From the NCBI GenBank assembly GCA_963691815.1, contig OY829667.1:16382563-16446562 (forward strand): 64,000 nt of DNA, in the 5' to 3' direction. Shown piece after piece: positions 1-13,859 of this stretch (position 1 is its first letter; each line of letters starts with the position of its first letter). The stretch is from Echiichthys vipera (lineage: Eukaryota; Chordata; Actinopteri; Perciformes; Trachinidae). The notes under the pieces were generated by a model that saw nothing but the letters and a program-made list of their open reading frames with translations, was not told where the DNA came from and did not search any database. A program made the position numbers and the translations under genes.

Positions 1-104
1 TTCAACATGTTAATAAACTGATTGGTTAATCTTATTTATCACAACATATTCATAAAGTTGTTGGTTATCCTATTTCTAACAATGCTCTCTGTCATTGGAA
101 ATGT

Positions 105-600
105 CAATCAGCTGGGCTGGTGGTGACAGAGTGCTATCTTTAGCTTAAGCTAACACTACATGTTCACGGAAGCAGTAGCTAAATCTGTCTACAGAAAAGT
201 TATTTTTTTTCTGCTTTTTTTCTTACTTATAACCGGACTGAGCTAGCAGCGCAGTTAAGTGTTACTATGTGTGGTCTGTATTCAGTTTGAGAAACTTCAC
301 GATGTCTACAAGCTAATGTTAGCTTAAGTTGACCCTTGACTCAATGGGCAGTAGAAACTGGTTTTGTTGCCTAAATCTTTCCAAAGTAAAAATACTTTTC
401 CAGCAGATAAATTAGTTACAACAAGATTGAGCTAGCAAAGCAGTTTAGTGTTTAGGTGTGTGGTCTTTATTCAGTTTGAGAAATGTCACAATGTCTGCCA
501 GCTACGCTAATGCTAGGCTACACTTAAACTAAGATTGTATCAACAAGCTAAATTACATCAAGATAGTACATTCCATAGCAACCACTAGCGAGGCCAATTT
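105..600 (+). repeat. Dispersed repeat, internally duplicated; inverted copy near 41.1-41.35 kb
   Basis: The segment about 230-340 recurs in diverged form at about 427-530: both contain gagctagc, cagtt.agtgtt, gtgtggtct, and attcagtttgagaaa.. followed by tcac.atgtct. The leading part (gtgacagagtgctatct..agcttaagct) is matched in reverse complement at about 41265-41330, followed in the same order by the gagctagc/cagtttagtgttt block. This indicates a mobile or formerly mobile repeat, class unknown. Confidence 0.65.
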
Positions 601-2648
601 CTTTGTAAGAAAAATGCTTTATGGATAATTTTTGTTAATAGACACTGTTTAAAGTTGAATATGTCCATCACTTTAAAATCTCCATAGCTTTACGTCGGTC
701 CAAACAACAGCCCTTAGCCGTGACATAATCCCAACATACCACGGCCTGTCATGAGCTATTGATTAAATATACAGTACATGCACAGTTCAGCAAACTGGGT
801 AGTGGTAGCTTTTACATGCAACTTTTTAGAGTTTTTAAATTTTAAATTGACTAAAATCAATGAGACTGACGGTTAATTTGCTATGCCTGGATATGGCCAC
901 AGGAAATAAATACTTCTAATCTAAAAACTCCACCACTTCTCCAGTGGTCAGTGCACAGACTGAGGAAATGCACGCACACACACACACGCACGCACACACA
1001 CACACACACATACCAAGTGCTGCTCCCATTGCCTCTGTTCTCACTGTCTGCCTGAGCTTATAACACCGGGGCTGTGGGGACCAGCATGGAGTTTGGATGA
1101 TTCTAGTTGCTGTACTGTTTGTACTCAAACACCCACCTCACAGCTCAATATGCTTCCCAAGATCAAACAGCAAGCCCTCCAGCAAAATAATAAGCAGCTT
1201 CAGCTCATCAGGCATCAGACGTGTATACAGTACCTCTCTAGCATTGTATAACCTTGGCCTGAAAAAAATAGTGGATGTAGATTCTGAGCCTGATTAATGA
1301 ATCCAAAACAGAATTGCCTCAAACCTGCATTCTTTCTAATGTCCAGCAGAGGCAGTAAACCTGTGTTTGAGTGATCAGTGTTAACGGTTTAGAACTTCCC
1401 CCCTCTCCTCTTGTCCAGTACAGATTGTTACATTTTGGTCGCCTAAAATGTCTTACTCAGTTGCACCATGCTAAGTAGCTATAGCACGGGTCTTAGCTGG
1501 TAACTTAAGGGAAACTGGTGATTTTCAATTGGCTCAGTGTCACTGTAGTACCTGCAGATAAACAGCGCCAATGCACGGAGCAAGGGGATTTGGGTTAGCT
1601 GGTTGAAAAACAGTCCCCCGGGCTTCACTCTCCTTGTCCACATATGTCAATTCTAGTTCCAAAATAATGAGATGGCAATGGCCAAACACCAATCTCATGG
1701 CTTCAAAATGGTACCAATTGGCGATGTCACAGTGGCTATATCTATTATTTTTTACAGTGTAAACAACGTTGATAAATAAATAAATATTAGCCAAACAGAT
1801 TATTGGCCTGGTTTAGGTTTGACATCCAAATCCAGAAAAGCAGTCAACAACAACAAAAAGACAAAAATGCTCCTCGTCAAAGAATTAGATGGAGCGGGAT
1901 AGTTTTTATTGTGGTCGTATTTTGCGCTCAACAACCTTCCCTTCCCCAAAGCAGACAGCAATGCTACTTCTTTTCTTCAACAAATTAAGTGTGCGCGAGG
2001 TGAGAAAGGAGCAGAGTGAGGGAAAGAAAAAAAAAAGACCAGCAGAACCATTGGGAATAAAACTAGCCAGCCGGGCCTGTCTTCCAACAACATTCTCTTA
2101 TTAGACTCAATAACATCTCCAAAAACACAAGCACTCCTTCTAATTTTCTCTCGCTGTCCATCTATCGCTCTCTCTCTCTCTCTCTCTCCTCTTCCTATCT
2201 CACTTCCTGTTGCGCTCAATCTATCTCACGTTCTTTATCTTCTACTTTTCACTCTAAGCAGCCACCACGCTGGCCTCTCTCATCTTCTCCACTTGATAAC
2301 CCCTTTCTTTTCATCTGGCGCTCTTCCTCCCTCTGTCTTAATCTACCACTGGCTGTTACCTTTTTAATACCTCCTTCCAGTGGCACTGAGTAATCTGCCT
2401 TTTTCTTTTCTTTGTTTCTCCCGCGATTTGTCTTCCTCTATCTTTTTCTCATCTCTCTGTCATAGAATTTTGTAGCACTTATACTGTTAAATTATATCTC
2501 TCATCCCCTCCTCTCTCCCATTTGTGTAACAAATAGAGGTTGGATTAGGCTGACTTTTTGTTTTGCTCACTATTAGGGAGCGGATCAATTCCACAAATTG
2601 AGTGCATGGGGAAGCGAATACGCACGCACGCACACATACACACACAAA

Positions 2649-2753
<105 letters not shown>

Positions 2754-2924
2754 CCCCTCTGTCCTCCAAAATACCAAAGTGACAAAGACGATACAAATAC
2801 AGGCATTGTCCTTGTTATCCCACTGCTGCCTCTCCGTTTTCCCCTCATAACGGTCTTCTTCTCTTCCATCTTCCACATCCCTTTCTTTCAGCCTTAAGCC
2901 TTTTGAACTTCAGCTGAACTCTCT

Positions 2925-2980
2925 CTTCCTTCCTTCCTTCCTTCCTTCCTTCCTTCCTTCCTTCCTTCCTTCCTTCCTTT
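2925..2980. repeat. (TTCC)n tetranucleotide microsatellite
   Basis: About 14 tandem ttcc units, becoming imperfect (ctttcctttc) at the right end. Confidence 0.95.
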
Positions 2981-4276
2981 CCTTTCATTTGCTTGTCTTC
3001 ATCTTCATATTCTTTATGTTTGATGGCAAAATACCCTAATTTTTATTGGAGTGTTTGTTTGTTTCAAAAAGACACCTACATCATGTCATGTTGGAAAAGG
3101 TCTTTAGAAGAGCTTTAGAAGTATGCTAAAACATGCTTACTGTAACAAAATGTGAATGCTTTGATTTAAATACATAAGGAACACTACTGAGTAGCTACAG
3201 AATGATATAAAAGCCTCAGAAAAATAATGGGTATGCCCTAAAATGAGCATTCGGATCTGATTTAAGTAAGAAGTGTGGTGGAGCTGGGATGTTCATTTGT
3301 TTCCCATATATATTTGGTACAACAGATGGCCACAATCCTGAGCCGTCTCTAGGTTTAACACTACAGTATTGAGTTGAATTACTTGTATCAGCGATAGAGA
3401 GTATGGATTTTTATAGGCTGCAGGTTATTTCTCTAAGGGTGTGCAAGGAATACATGTCAGTGGAAGGTTCTCAAGCAATCATTAGAGTTCTGTATAGATG
3501 CACATGCATTTCTGTCACTTGTATCTGCACATGTATGTATGTCTTAATCAACCCCACTACAGCGGTCTTTCTCATCTCTCTCCTTGCTGTCCTCATGCAA
3601 CTCTCTTATTATCCCCAATCCTCCACCCTCCTTCCCTCTCTGTGGGCCTCTCTGCCCTCGCTTTTCCTCCCTCCTATAAAGCTCTAGTCATTAATGGGGC
3701 TCCCGTTCCAGCCCTGGTTTCACAGGGTGTCTAGGGTCTAATTGGGACTGAATGAGTGTGAGTGTCTGTTGCTGTGAGGCCTCATTGACACAGGCCGGGG
3801 CAGGGTTTTGACCCCCTCCATAGAGATGAACTCTGAGTTTTTTTAAATGAATTGTTCATGTTAAGGTCGGGCTTCAAGGGTTCCAGAAGCAGTTTTATTT
3901 AAAGAAAATAAGAAATATATAAAGAGAACTGCGGAGTATATTACCTTGTGGGTAAAATGTATTCTTTTTCTATTTGTGAGTGTATGAGTTTGAGCACAAA
4001 GAGCTGAAGAGCCCTAAATTGGGTGTAGAGTCTCCACAGTCGTATCCATTCAGACACCAGTGTTCCCATTAGGTAATGCTGTCAGCTCTGCCACTACCCA
4101 CGACTCTCCATCTTATACATAACAATACCTCCTTAATTGGAATGCTACCTTGGCAGTTGCAACACAATTCAGGGGAAAACGGAAAAACAAAATGAGAAAT
4201 ACAACACACCCTGAAAACTGCCCTCGCTAGTCAAAGTGGGCGGAACATCGGTAACCTAACAAAGCAACTAAACATG

Positions 4277-5411
4277 TATAACCCTGTTTCCCAAAAGTTG
4301 TGATGCTGTGAAAATATATATATATAAAAACAGAATGCAAATCATTTAAACCCCGTTTGTAATTGAAAATAGCACAAAGACATCAATTCAAATAATGCAA
4401 GAGTTTTGTCATTTGTTTTGAAAATTAGATCCTCATTTGGAATTTGATACCAGCAATTTCCAAACAGTTGGGACAGGGTCATGTTTACCACCCTGTTGCA
4501 TCACCTCTTCTTTTAACAACACTGTGAGCATATGGTGACTGAGGAGACCCGTTGCTGTCATTTTGAAAGTGGAATGTTTTCCCATTCTTGCTTGATGCAG
4601 GTTGATGTTTCAGCTGCTCAACGGTTCAGGGGTTCCTCGTCGTACTTTACGCTTGATAATGAGCCAAACATTTTGAATGGGTGACAAGACGGGACTGCGG
4701 GCAGAACGGTTTTATCTCCTCGACCCTTACTACGGAGCAATGCTGTTGTCATTTGTTCAGAATGTGGTTTGGCATCGTCTCGCTGAAATAACCAAGGCCT
4801 TCCCTGAAAAAGATATTGTCTACTTGGGAGCATATGTTGCTCCAAAACCTGTATCTTTCAGCATTAACGCTTCCTTCACAAATGTGCAGGTTAGCACATC
4901 ATAAGAAGTCTGATGGTCCCTCTCCTCTTTAGCCTGGAGGACACGGCATCCACGATTTCCAAAAATAATCTCAAATTCTGACTTGTCAGACTCCGGGACA
5001 GTTTTCCACTTTGCCTCAGTCCATCTAGAGCTCAGGACCAGAGAAGAAGGCGGCGTCGGTGGATCTGGCTTATACACTTTTTCTTCTTTGCATGGTGTGG
5101 GATGCTCTTTTTATAGCCAATCATGTTACAAACATGTCACCAGTAAATCTAACTAGTCCACCGGGTGTTTTTCTTTTAGCATTTCACACCTTCTCCAGTC
5201 TTTCGTTGCCACTGTCCCAACTTTTACTAAAACGTGTTGCTGGCATCAAATTCAAAATTCACACATCACATTTTCACAAATAAATACAATTTCTCAGTTT
5301 CACTATTTGATATGTTGTCTTTGCATGCTTTTAATTAAATATGGGGTTTCAATATTTTGTAAATCATCACATTCTGTTTCCATTTACAGCTCCTTTGGAA
5401 TCGGGGCTGTA
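4277..5411. mobile_element. Non-autonomous DNA transposon with long imperfect inverted ends
   Basis: The left end (tataaccctgtttcccaaaag) and the reverse complement of the right end (TACAGCCCCGATTCCAAAGG) are related. The similarity continues inward for about 200 bp: both sides carry aaacagaatg, then a gattt/catttaaaccc-type stretch, caaagaca, and later aatttgat.ccagcaa and gttgggacag. This is a large foldback-like element of about 1.1 kb. ORFs inside (for example 4618-4845 and 4820-5077, minus strand) show no recognisable transposase. I recall this end type (plain phrase: 'aaaagttgggac') as very common in fish genomes but do not assign a superfamily. Confidence 0.75.
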
Positions 5412-5579
5412 ACAGCAAAACTGCCTGTGTATGTAGAGAAATGATTCCTCTTCCCTGCTATGTATGTCGATGAATTATGTGAGCGTGCGTTTCCCCAGCA
5501 GGCATGCAGTTTGAGCTGTGATCTCTGGGATTGCCATACAGCGGTATTGCCAGGAGCCTGGCTTCGTTGCACCACGGGG

Positions 5580-5584
<5 letters not shown>

Positions 5585-5640
<56 letters not shown>

Positions 5641-5686
5641 GTGTGCGTGCGCGTGCGCGAGTGTGTGTGTGTGTGTGTGCGTGTGC
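5585..5686. repeat. (GT)n microsatellite, compound with GC-containing units
   Basis: A pure GT run to about 5633, then gtgcgtgcgcgtgcgcga interruptions and a second GT run. Alternating purine-pyrimidine sequence with CG steps is a classical Z-DNA-prone type. Confidence 0.95.
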
Positions 5687-5689
5687 ATT

Positions 5690-8600
5690 CGTTCGTCTGT
5701 AATCAAACATTTTCATATGCATGGAGATCTTCCTGTTTGTGCTCCATGTCACCCCAGGGGGGATATGGATTATCAGCAGCCACTTATCTCGTCTTGTCGG
5801 TCCTGACAGTTAATCTGATGGTGGAGTAGCAGATTCTAACTCTGCTACAGAGCTGCCAGAACTTCAGCTCTGATGGGTTTTTGCAACTTAGATTCACCCA
5901 GCCCACATTTTTCCCTGCATCCATGAAACTAAACTAAAATGACCGCTGGCAAACATCATCTTGAATATGGAAGTTTTCCATCTGTGGTGCCATGCCAAGA
6001 ATATTTCCGCTGGCTAAACTATTTATAAACATCACAAAATCACATCACTACTGTAGCTACTTGTGTTAATGTATTAAAGTTAGTGGCGCCGGGGGCTATT
6101 TTAATATGAGCGTTTAACATCTTTCAAATGAATCCCATTATGAGGATTTATTGTAATTAGATATGGTGTTACACAATTACATAATCTAAATTTATAATAA
6201 CAATAATACATACGAATTTTTTTTTTTTTTTTTTTAGAAAACCTAATGTGAAATATTGTGAGTTTTTATTGTACGCTGAAGTTGTTCATAAAATGAGAAA
6301 AAATTACATTTAATTTACAAAGGCGTATCCACCAATAGTCCTTACCATGTGAGTATTAATTTAATGAATCACCAGACAACATGCTGTATCCTGATCAAGA
6401 CTGAATAGCATTAGATGGTGTTTGAAAATTGGGCTGTTTAATATTGAAAAGATGAAGTGATGCTGCTGTTATTGTGGGTACAGCACATCTGTAAACTTCC
6501 TTTACTTTGATGACATCACAGAGAACAGTTTTACATTGTTTACTTTGATGATGTTAACCAGCAGAAACTGGTAAAGTTGGATCATAGGCAAAGAAAAATG
6601 AATTTGCATCATCAAGGAATTCAGCCCTCATGAAATATCAACGCTGCCTCAGATGTTAAGTTGAAATTATTATTTAATTATTCATAACTTTGCTTAATAT
6701 CTTTGACAGTTGATAAGATTGTGGTTTGGGTAAGACACTGAAAATTGTCAGTGCTTACTTTTTCAATATTAAACTAAGGCCAACGTATTTCCCTAGTCTT
6801 TACCGAGTGCTTTGAGAGCCTGAGCATAACCATAAAGACAGGCATTAGTTTCTATGGCTGGATATTGTATTTTAAGATTTTAAGCATTTAACCGAATCGC
6901 TCAGTATGATAAATGTTAATTTTAGCAGTCAGTGCTGCAACTTACAAAGCTGAGCTGAGCTAAAACAAACCGAAACCTACTGTACGAGTTTAAACAATGT
7001 GTTCAAATGTTTTCATTCAGACTGCAGTTTCTTCTTGTGGAATAAAAGTAGGAATTACAGTAATGCTTTCTTTTATAATGAAACCCTTCGAATCCCTTTA
7101 GTCATATTTCAAACCATAATTTGCAGCCCCTACACAGCAGTGGGTAAATTTGAAACAGCTCTTCACCCCCTCAAGTTTTAAGATGGGGTGAAATAGGATA
7201 ATTATTAAGAAGTGACTCAATGCCTGTCCTCCATCGCTGCACCGCGTAAAATAGCGTGACAGTTTTCTCTGCATAATGTTTGCAACCATATTTCCAATTC
7301 AGCATTATGGGAACAGGTAAATGCCGACATGATAGAGAAACTACATATTAAGGACATCTTGCTAAAGTGCTGAAGGAGGTAGAACTACATGGTACTTTTG
7401 CAGTTTGTGGTACTGTTCCCATTTGACAAAGTGAATACTTGAGTGAGAGTAACATCTTTAGATGCTCCCTCTCTATCATATGCAGTATGCTTGATTGCAC
7501 ATTCTAGCTTTCAAAACCATGCATCAATTCTGCAATACTTTACTAATGTTACGGATCTCACCAGCTCCTGCTGGGAGGTCTTCTCTGCAATACAATTTGA
7601 CAACTCCAAACTGCATTTGTTTCAGTGAGCACTTTAAAGTTGATTGATTTAGATTAAATAGACCCATAATAGCCTTTGGCTAGCTCAAAAGCAGCGTTAG
7701 GGTATTCACTGAGTTCCAGGAGTGGAAGAGGAGCTGAGCCAGCCTTCACTGGTGCTTCCCTCAGTCTCTTATAGCCATTACACATGGCAATAAACCCAGC
7801 CAAGTGCAAAACAAAAAAAAACTGTGTTGAGCTTTTTCCCAAGCGCTAAGCTAGCTGACAAGCGACACGGCGCCAACTAGCTCTCTCTTTCCCCATCTCT
7901 TTCTTTCACGCTCGCTGTCCCGCTCTATCTCCGGGTACCTTCCCATCCTTTTCATCTCCATCTTTCCCACCACCTCCTTTCCCTCCTCTTCACTTTCTTT
8001 GTCTTGTCAAAAGGTTTCAAGTTCAATAAAATACGATCTGTCAGCGAGCGATGGAGTAGGTGTATTCGACAAGATATTGACACAACCTTGACACGACGTG
8101 GGCCGAGCATCGTGGTAATGGGGAGGCAGGGAGCTTCAGCAGCGAATAACCGACGGGCCCACTGAGAGACGGAGTGATGGAAAGAGACAAGAGATTGAAT
8201 CTTTGTAGTAATGTTAAAATAAAGTTGGTTCGACAGTACTGTTGATCCTTTCCTGCAGAAGAATATATTCTCTTCTGTGCTCTTTCGTACTAAGCCAAAC
8301 TGTGCTATTCTTTGTTACGCTAGTGTGTGTGTTTTGTTTTTTCTACACCAGGTTCTCCTGTTTTATGGGGTTTATTTCCCATTGTGAGCTGTTCTGCTCT
8401 GCTCTGTTCTTCCTCTTTCTGCTCCTTAGTGTTTTTTCTTTCCATTTTCCCTTCATCGTTTTTCAATATACTACTCAATCTGTGCCACCTCATTCCATTC
8501 AAAATCCTCCTATAAAGTCATTTGTACTCAGCACATAAGGATGTAAAATGGTGAAATAAATAATAGAATGGATGCCTGCCTGCACATTTCTCACTGCTGA

Positions 8601-11600
8601 TTGCTTATGGCCTCCTTGTCCTTTTGTATATCACTATTTAGAGATTTGCTGTTAGAATGACTATTGTACAGTACATTGAATATTACCCTGTGCCCATTGT
8701 GAAAGGCCTACAGGAAATGGAAAGATTTAGCAGAAGAGCATTTCCCTGGATGTTCCTAATTATATGAAAAAGATGAAACATGCCAAGTATTCATCGTGCA
8801 TGGCGCTGTTTTCCAAACCACAGACTGTGAGCAAGTGCTGTAATGTGGGAAAGTGTTTGAGAGTGAATGTGTATGTCTGAGAGCATCAACAGAGACGCTG
8901 ATATGGAAAGATGCGGCATTGCCCACAGGCCAGGGTTTGTTAACAGAGTTATAACCACAGTGGAAGCACCACGTAATACAGAGAGAAATAGAGAGGAGAC
9001 GGGAGGAGAGAGTTACTGGCAAAAAGAGGAGGAAATTGAGAAAAATACGTTGCTGCAGACAAAAACAGAGTGGAGACAAAAAGCTTGTATTTGTCTCACA
9101 AAGACAAACTCTTATTAGTCCTCCATAGCATCTACCATATTGCCATCCAGGAGAGAGCGTTGTGCGTGCCTTATATTGTTTCTCACTTAAGTGCCTCTGT
9201 GATAAAGCCACTCCGGCTCTCTGACGTCTTTCATCAGGCACACCATCAACAAACACAAAGCACTGAGACGAGACTTCCTCTGGTGCTGCCATCGCTCTAA
9301 CTAGTGCCCCTTTGTGTCTTCTGTCCTTTTTTTCTTGTCTTTCACTTTTCAGATATCAACCACTTGAAAAAGAATTACAGTCTTACAGCCAAAAATGTCT
9401 TTGTTTTTTTCTTGGGAATACCCATACCCATATTCTAGACATCAATTAAAACTTTAAGCTGATTCAGTAAACTGTGCTTACTCATCCAGCTGGTGGAGAG
9501 GCATTTTTTGCAGAGCTGGTGTTACAGGCAGTTAATCAACAGCCTGTTTGATACAGAGCCATTGTTTTCCTTTGAGCGTATGTGGTCAGCAGGCATTGGT
9601 GCTTGGTCGGTGTTAATTTCAGACCCTGCATGCTGTTAAGTTAAACATTCTGTTTCAGCTGTTTATAATATCCTGATGAAATAATTAATTATGAGAATTA
9701 CACAAGTATGAATGCTGACATTGCTCTTCTGAGCTGAAATCCCTGAACCCTGGTCAGTGTTGTTTTGTTTATCGTTACCACTGGGTTTTCACAGGCAGCT
9801 TCGATAACAGCAGAGTGGAGCGGTTCACTTCATTCCCTATGAGAACAGCTGACTGAGCCAAGTCCACTGATAACAGTGAAAGTTCCCCAGATAACTTTCA
9901 GAGAGCAGTGGCCAAAGAGAGCACAGACTCGTGAAATAGCTTTCAATATATTCTCCTGTGCATACATAACACAACTGAAAAATGGATGACTACACATGGA
10001 TGCTAATAGAAGAAAGCTAGCTCGGCAGAGGGTGGCCCAGGCAGTTACATTATTTTACATAGTAGAATTTAAGCGAAAACAACTAGCTCGTTGCTAGCAA
10101 AAAAAACTCCATGATACATAAAGATGTGAGAGAAAACACTGCAAGCAAGTAATTAAACCATTTTTTAAAAGGTACAGTGTGTGACTTGAGTTACAGGCCA
10201 CATAGGAATTGATAGGAGTGTGTCAACACCACCAAAGCCCACAGTAAGTAAAACTGTGCACAGTTCCTCTTGGAATCTACTGCAAGTCACCATTATATTG
10301 GAGCTTATATCATATGATATAATCTGTTACAGAACAGTTAGTTCTAACCAAGTAATGTGTTTGAACAAGATGAATGCACAGGGATATACAGCATAGTATC
10401 GACTGGGACTACATGCATCACTCCACTTTACGTGTTGTAACCATTAAGTACATTAAGGGTCGTTAGCCCGTCTATCTTATATCGTCAAAAACTTTGCATC
10501 ACACACCTAACGTTAGACAAATTAGAGAAGAGAAAAACTGAAGCTAACGCTAACACTAACACTGTGGGCTTAGAATTGCTCTCAGACTTAGCTAAGTCTC
10601 AAAACTATAAGCTAAGCATTGACGTTCAGTCCGTTAAGAGGAGCAAACAGACTACAGTCTGGAGAGCAGGAAAGGACGGAGCAACGGAACGTTACTGTCT
10701 GATCAGCTGTTAACTCATTGGAATCACACATGATTGAGTGTTTTTATCGTTCATTCTTTATTTTTTAGAAATTTGCTATCATCTCTAAAAATCTGTTTTT
10801 GCTTTGTCATTACGATTTATTGTGTGCAGATTGATGAGGAATAAGATGGATTTGGTCTATTTTAAATTTAGTCTATAATGCAACAAAGATTGGAAAAAGT
10901 GACTGGGGACAAATACTTTTTCACAGAACTGTAGCTTTAATTATGTAGTTTGAGATCTGTAAACAGAGTTTATCTGTAGTAGCAATGTTTAAAACACAAT
11001 GGGGGAGACATGAACCTACATTTGTATTCATGATGGAAGAAAATCTTTTGTGTTTTGTTTTTCCACTGAAGATAATTGGAAATATACTGTAGGGTATCTG
11101 GGTACGACAAGCTTATATGGATCTAGCAGTGTAAACTTTTACCTAAGTGCATCCTCCTGGATATCATCATAATTTTCCCGAACGGACCAATTTGATGTCG
11201 GTGTATGTAGGAAATTACATGTAAGATTGAAGGTGATTACAGATTATTATATTTCTGTCTCGAGAAAGTGCAAGTAACTGCATAGAATAATACAGCTGGC
11301 CCGCATAAAAAGTCTGTATTGTGTAGCCTTGAGTCTTTATTTGTATTATACATCTAGAAATAAAAAGGAGATGCAAATCTAAAGCCCACCTTATTATCAT
11401 GCATGCAGGGAAGAGATTCTTTGAAAGTAAATGGAAAGCTTTCACTGCTTTGTGTGATTAATGATAGCCAATATCATATTGTAATTAAATATCCAGCTGG
11501 AGGGTTCATATTCTTATCATCACTAGTCATGAAGAAAATTGACTGCGTTATTGGAAAAAGCCAAAGCCTTCTTCGATCCTCACATAATTTACACGTTGAA

Positions 11601-11984
11601 AAAGACAGAGGACATTTTGCCTTGAAGGGAAACACTGTTGTAAACAGTGTTTACAATGATAAAAGTAGCAGCTACTGTGCATACATTGACAGGATATTTT
11701 GTTTTCTTCCACTTCTTTATTCATCTCTTTATTCATTTATTTCTTAGTTTCAAAGACCCAATGGTCAGGAAGCGAGATTTCTACTTTGGTTGTAATGTTG
11801 ACGGCCGATCTCAATGGCAAAATAAAAGAACCAATTTTAGGGAGCAAGCATGTGAGGAGTTTCAAGTATCTGGGCGCAGATTGCCTCTCAAATAACTGAA
11901 CATAACCTTCTTTCTTAGACTAAAGATAACAATAGACAAATGAAATCTCCCCACGGTGTTGTGTGTGAGTGTGATATATGTATT
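5690..11984. other. Intronic sequence; no gene or clear repeat recognised
   Basis: AT-rich non-coding DNA with a T run near 6218-6235 and CT-rich stretches near 7880-8010. The longest ORF (8756-9292, minus, 178 codons) has no family resemblance, no splice context and mixed low-complexity content, so it is not called. The block 7990-8160, with several CpG and mixed composition, could be a conserved non-coding element, but this cannot be judged without comparison. Confidence 0.5.
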
Positions 11985-12310
11985 AAAGTCATTTAAATCT
12001 GCATTTACGATTATTTTCATTGTCGATTAATCTGTCAATTTTCTCAATTGATCGATCGATTAGTGTTAGTGTTATGTTTGGTCTCTAAACTGTCAGAATA
12101 ATTGTGAAAATGCTGGTAAGTGTTTCTTTAAGCCCAAGATGATGTCCTCAAATGTCTTGTTTGATCCACAGCTCAAAGATATTCAGTGTGCTTCCATAGA
12201 GGACGAAAGAAACCAGAAAATACTGACATGAAAGAAGCTGGAATCTGAGAACTTTTACTGTTTTTCCTTTAAAAAGTACTCAAACCTATTACCAAAATAT
12301 CGATTAATCC
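11985..12310. repeat. Dispersed MITE-like repeat with 'cgattaat' ends
   Basis: The left part has cattgtcgattaatctgtc and ttgatcgatcgattag; the right part has atatcgattaatc. The interior (cccaagatgatgtcctcaaatgtcttg... gatattcag... gaaaccagaaaat) matches a repeat type I recall from many fish introns. A diverged relative may lie at about 36020-36245. No coding capacity. Confidence 0.5.
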
Positions 12311-12396
12311 TTTCTTTTCTCAAATGTCTATCAATTTTTGATGAAACACTTCCTTTTACGGGCATGTTTACATTGTATGACTGTGTTTATATAACG

Positions 12397-13859
<1,463 letters not shown>

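Noticed and set aside
4277..5411. Naming the element's superfamily (piggyBac, Kolobok or other)
   Set aside because: Ends are recognisable as a common fish type but target duplication and transposase are not visible, so no superfamily is given.
8756..9292. 178-codon minus-strand ORF starting MAAPEEVSS
   Set aside because: No family motif, no supporting splice sites, and composition typical of random intron. Could only be revived by transcript evidence.
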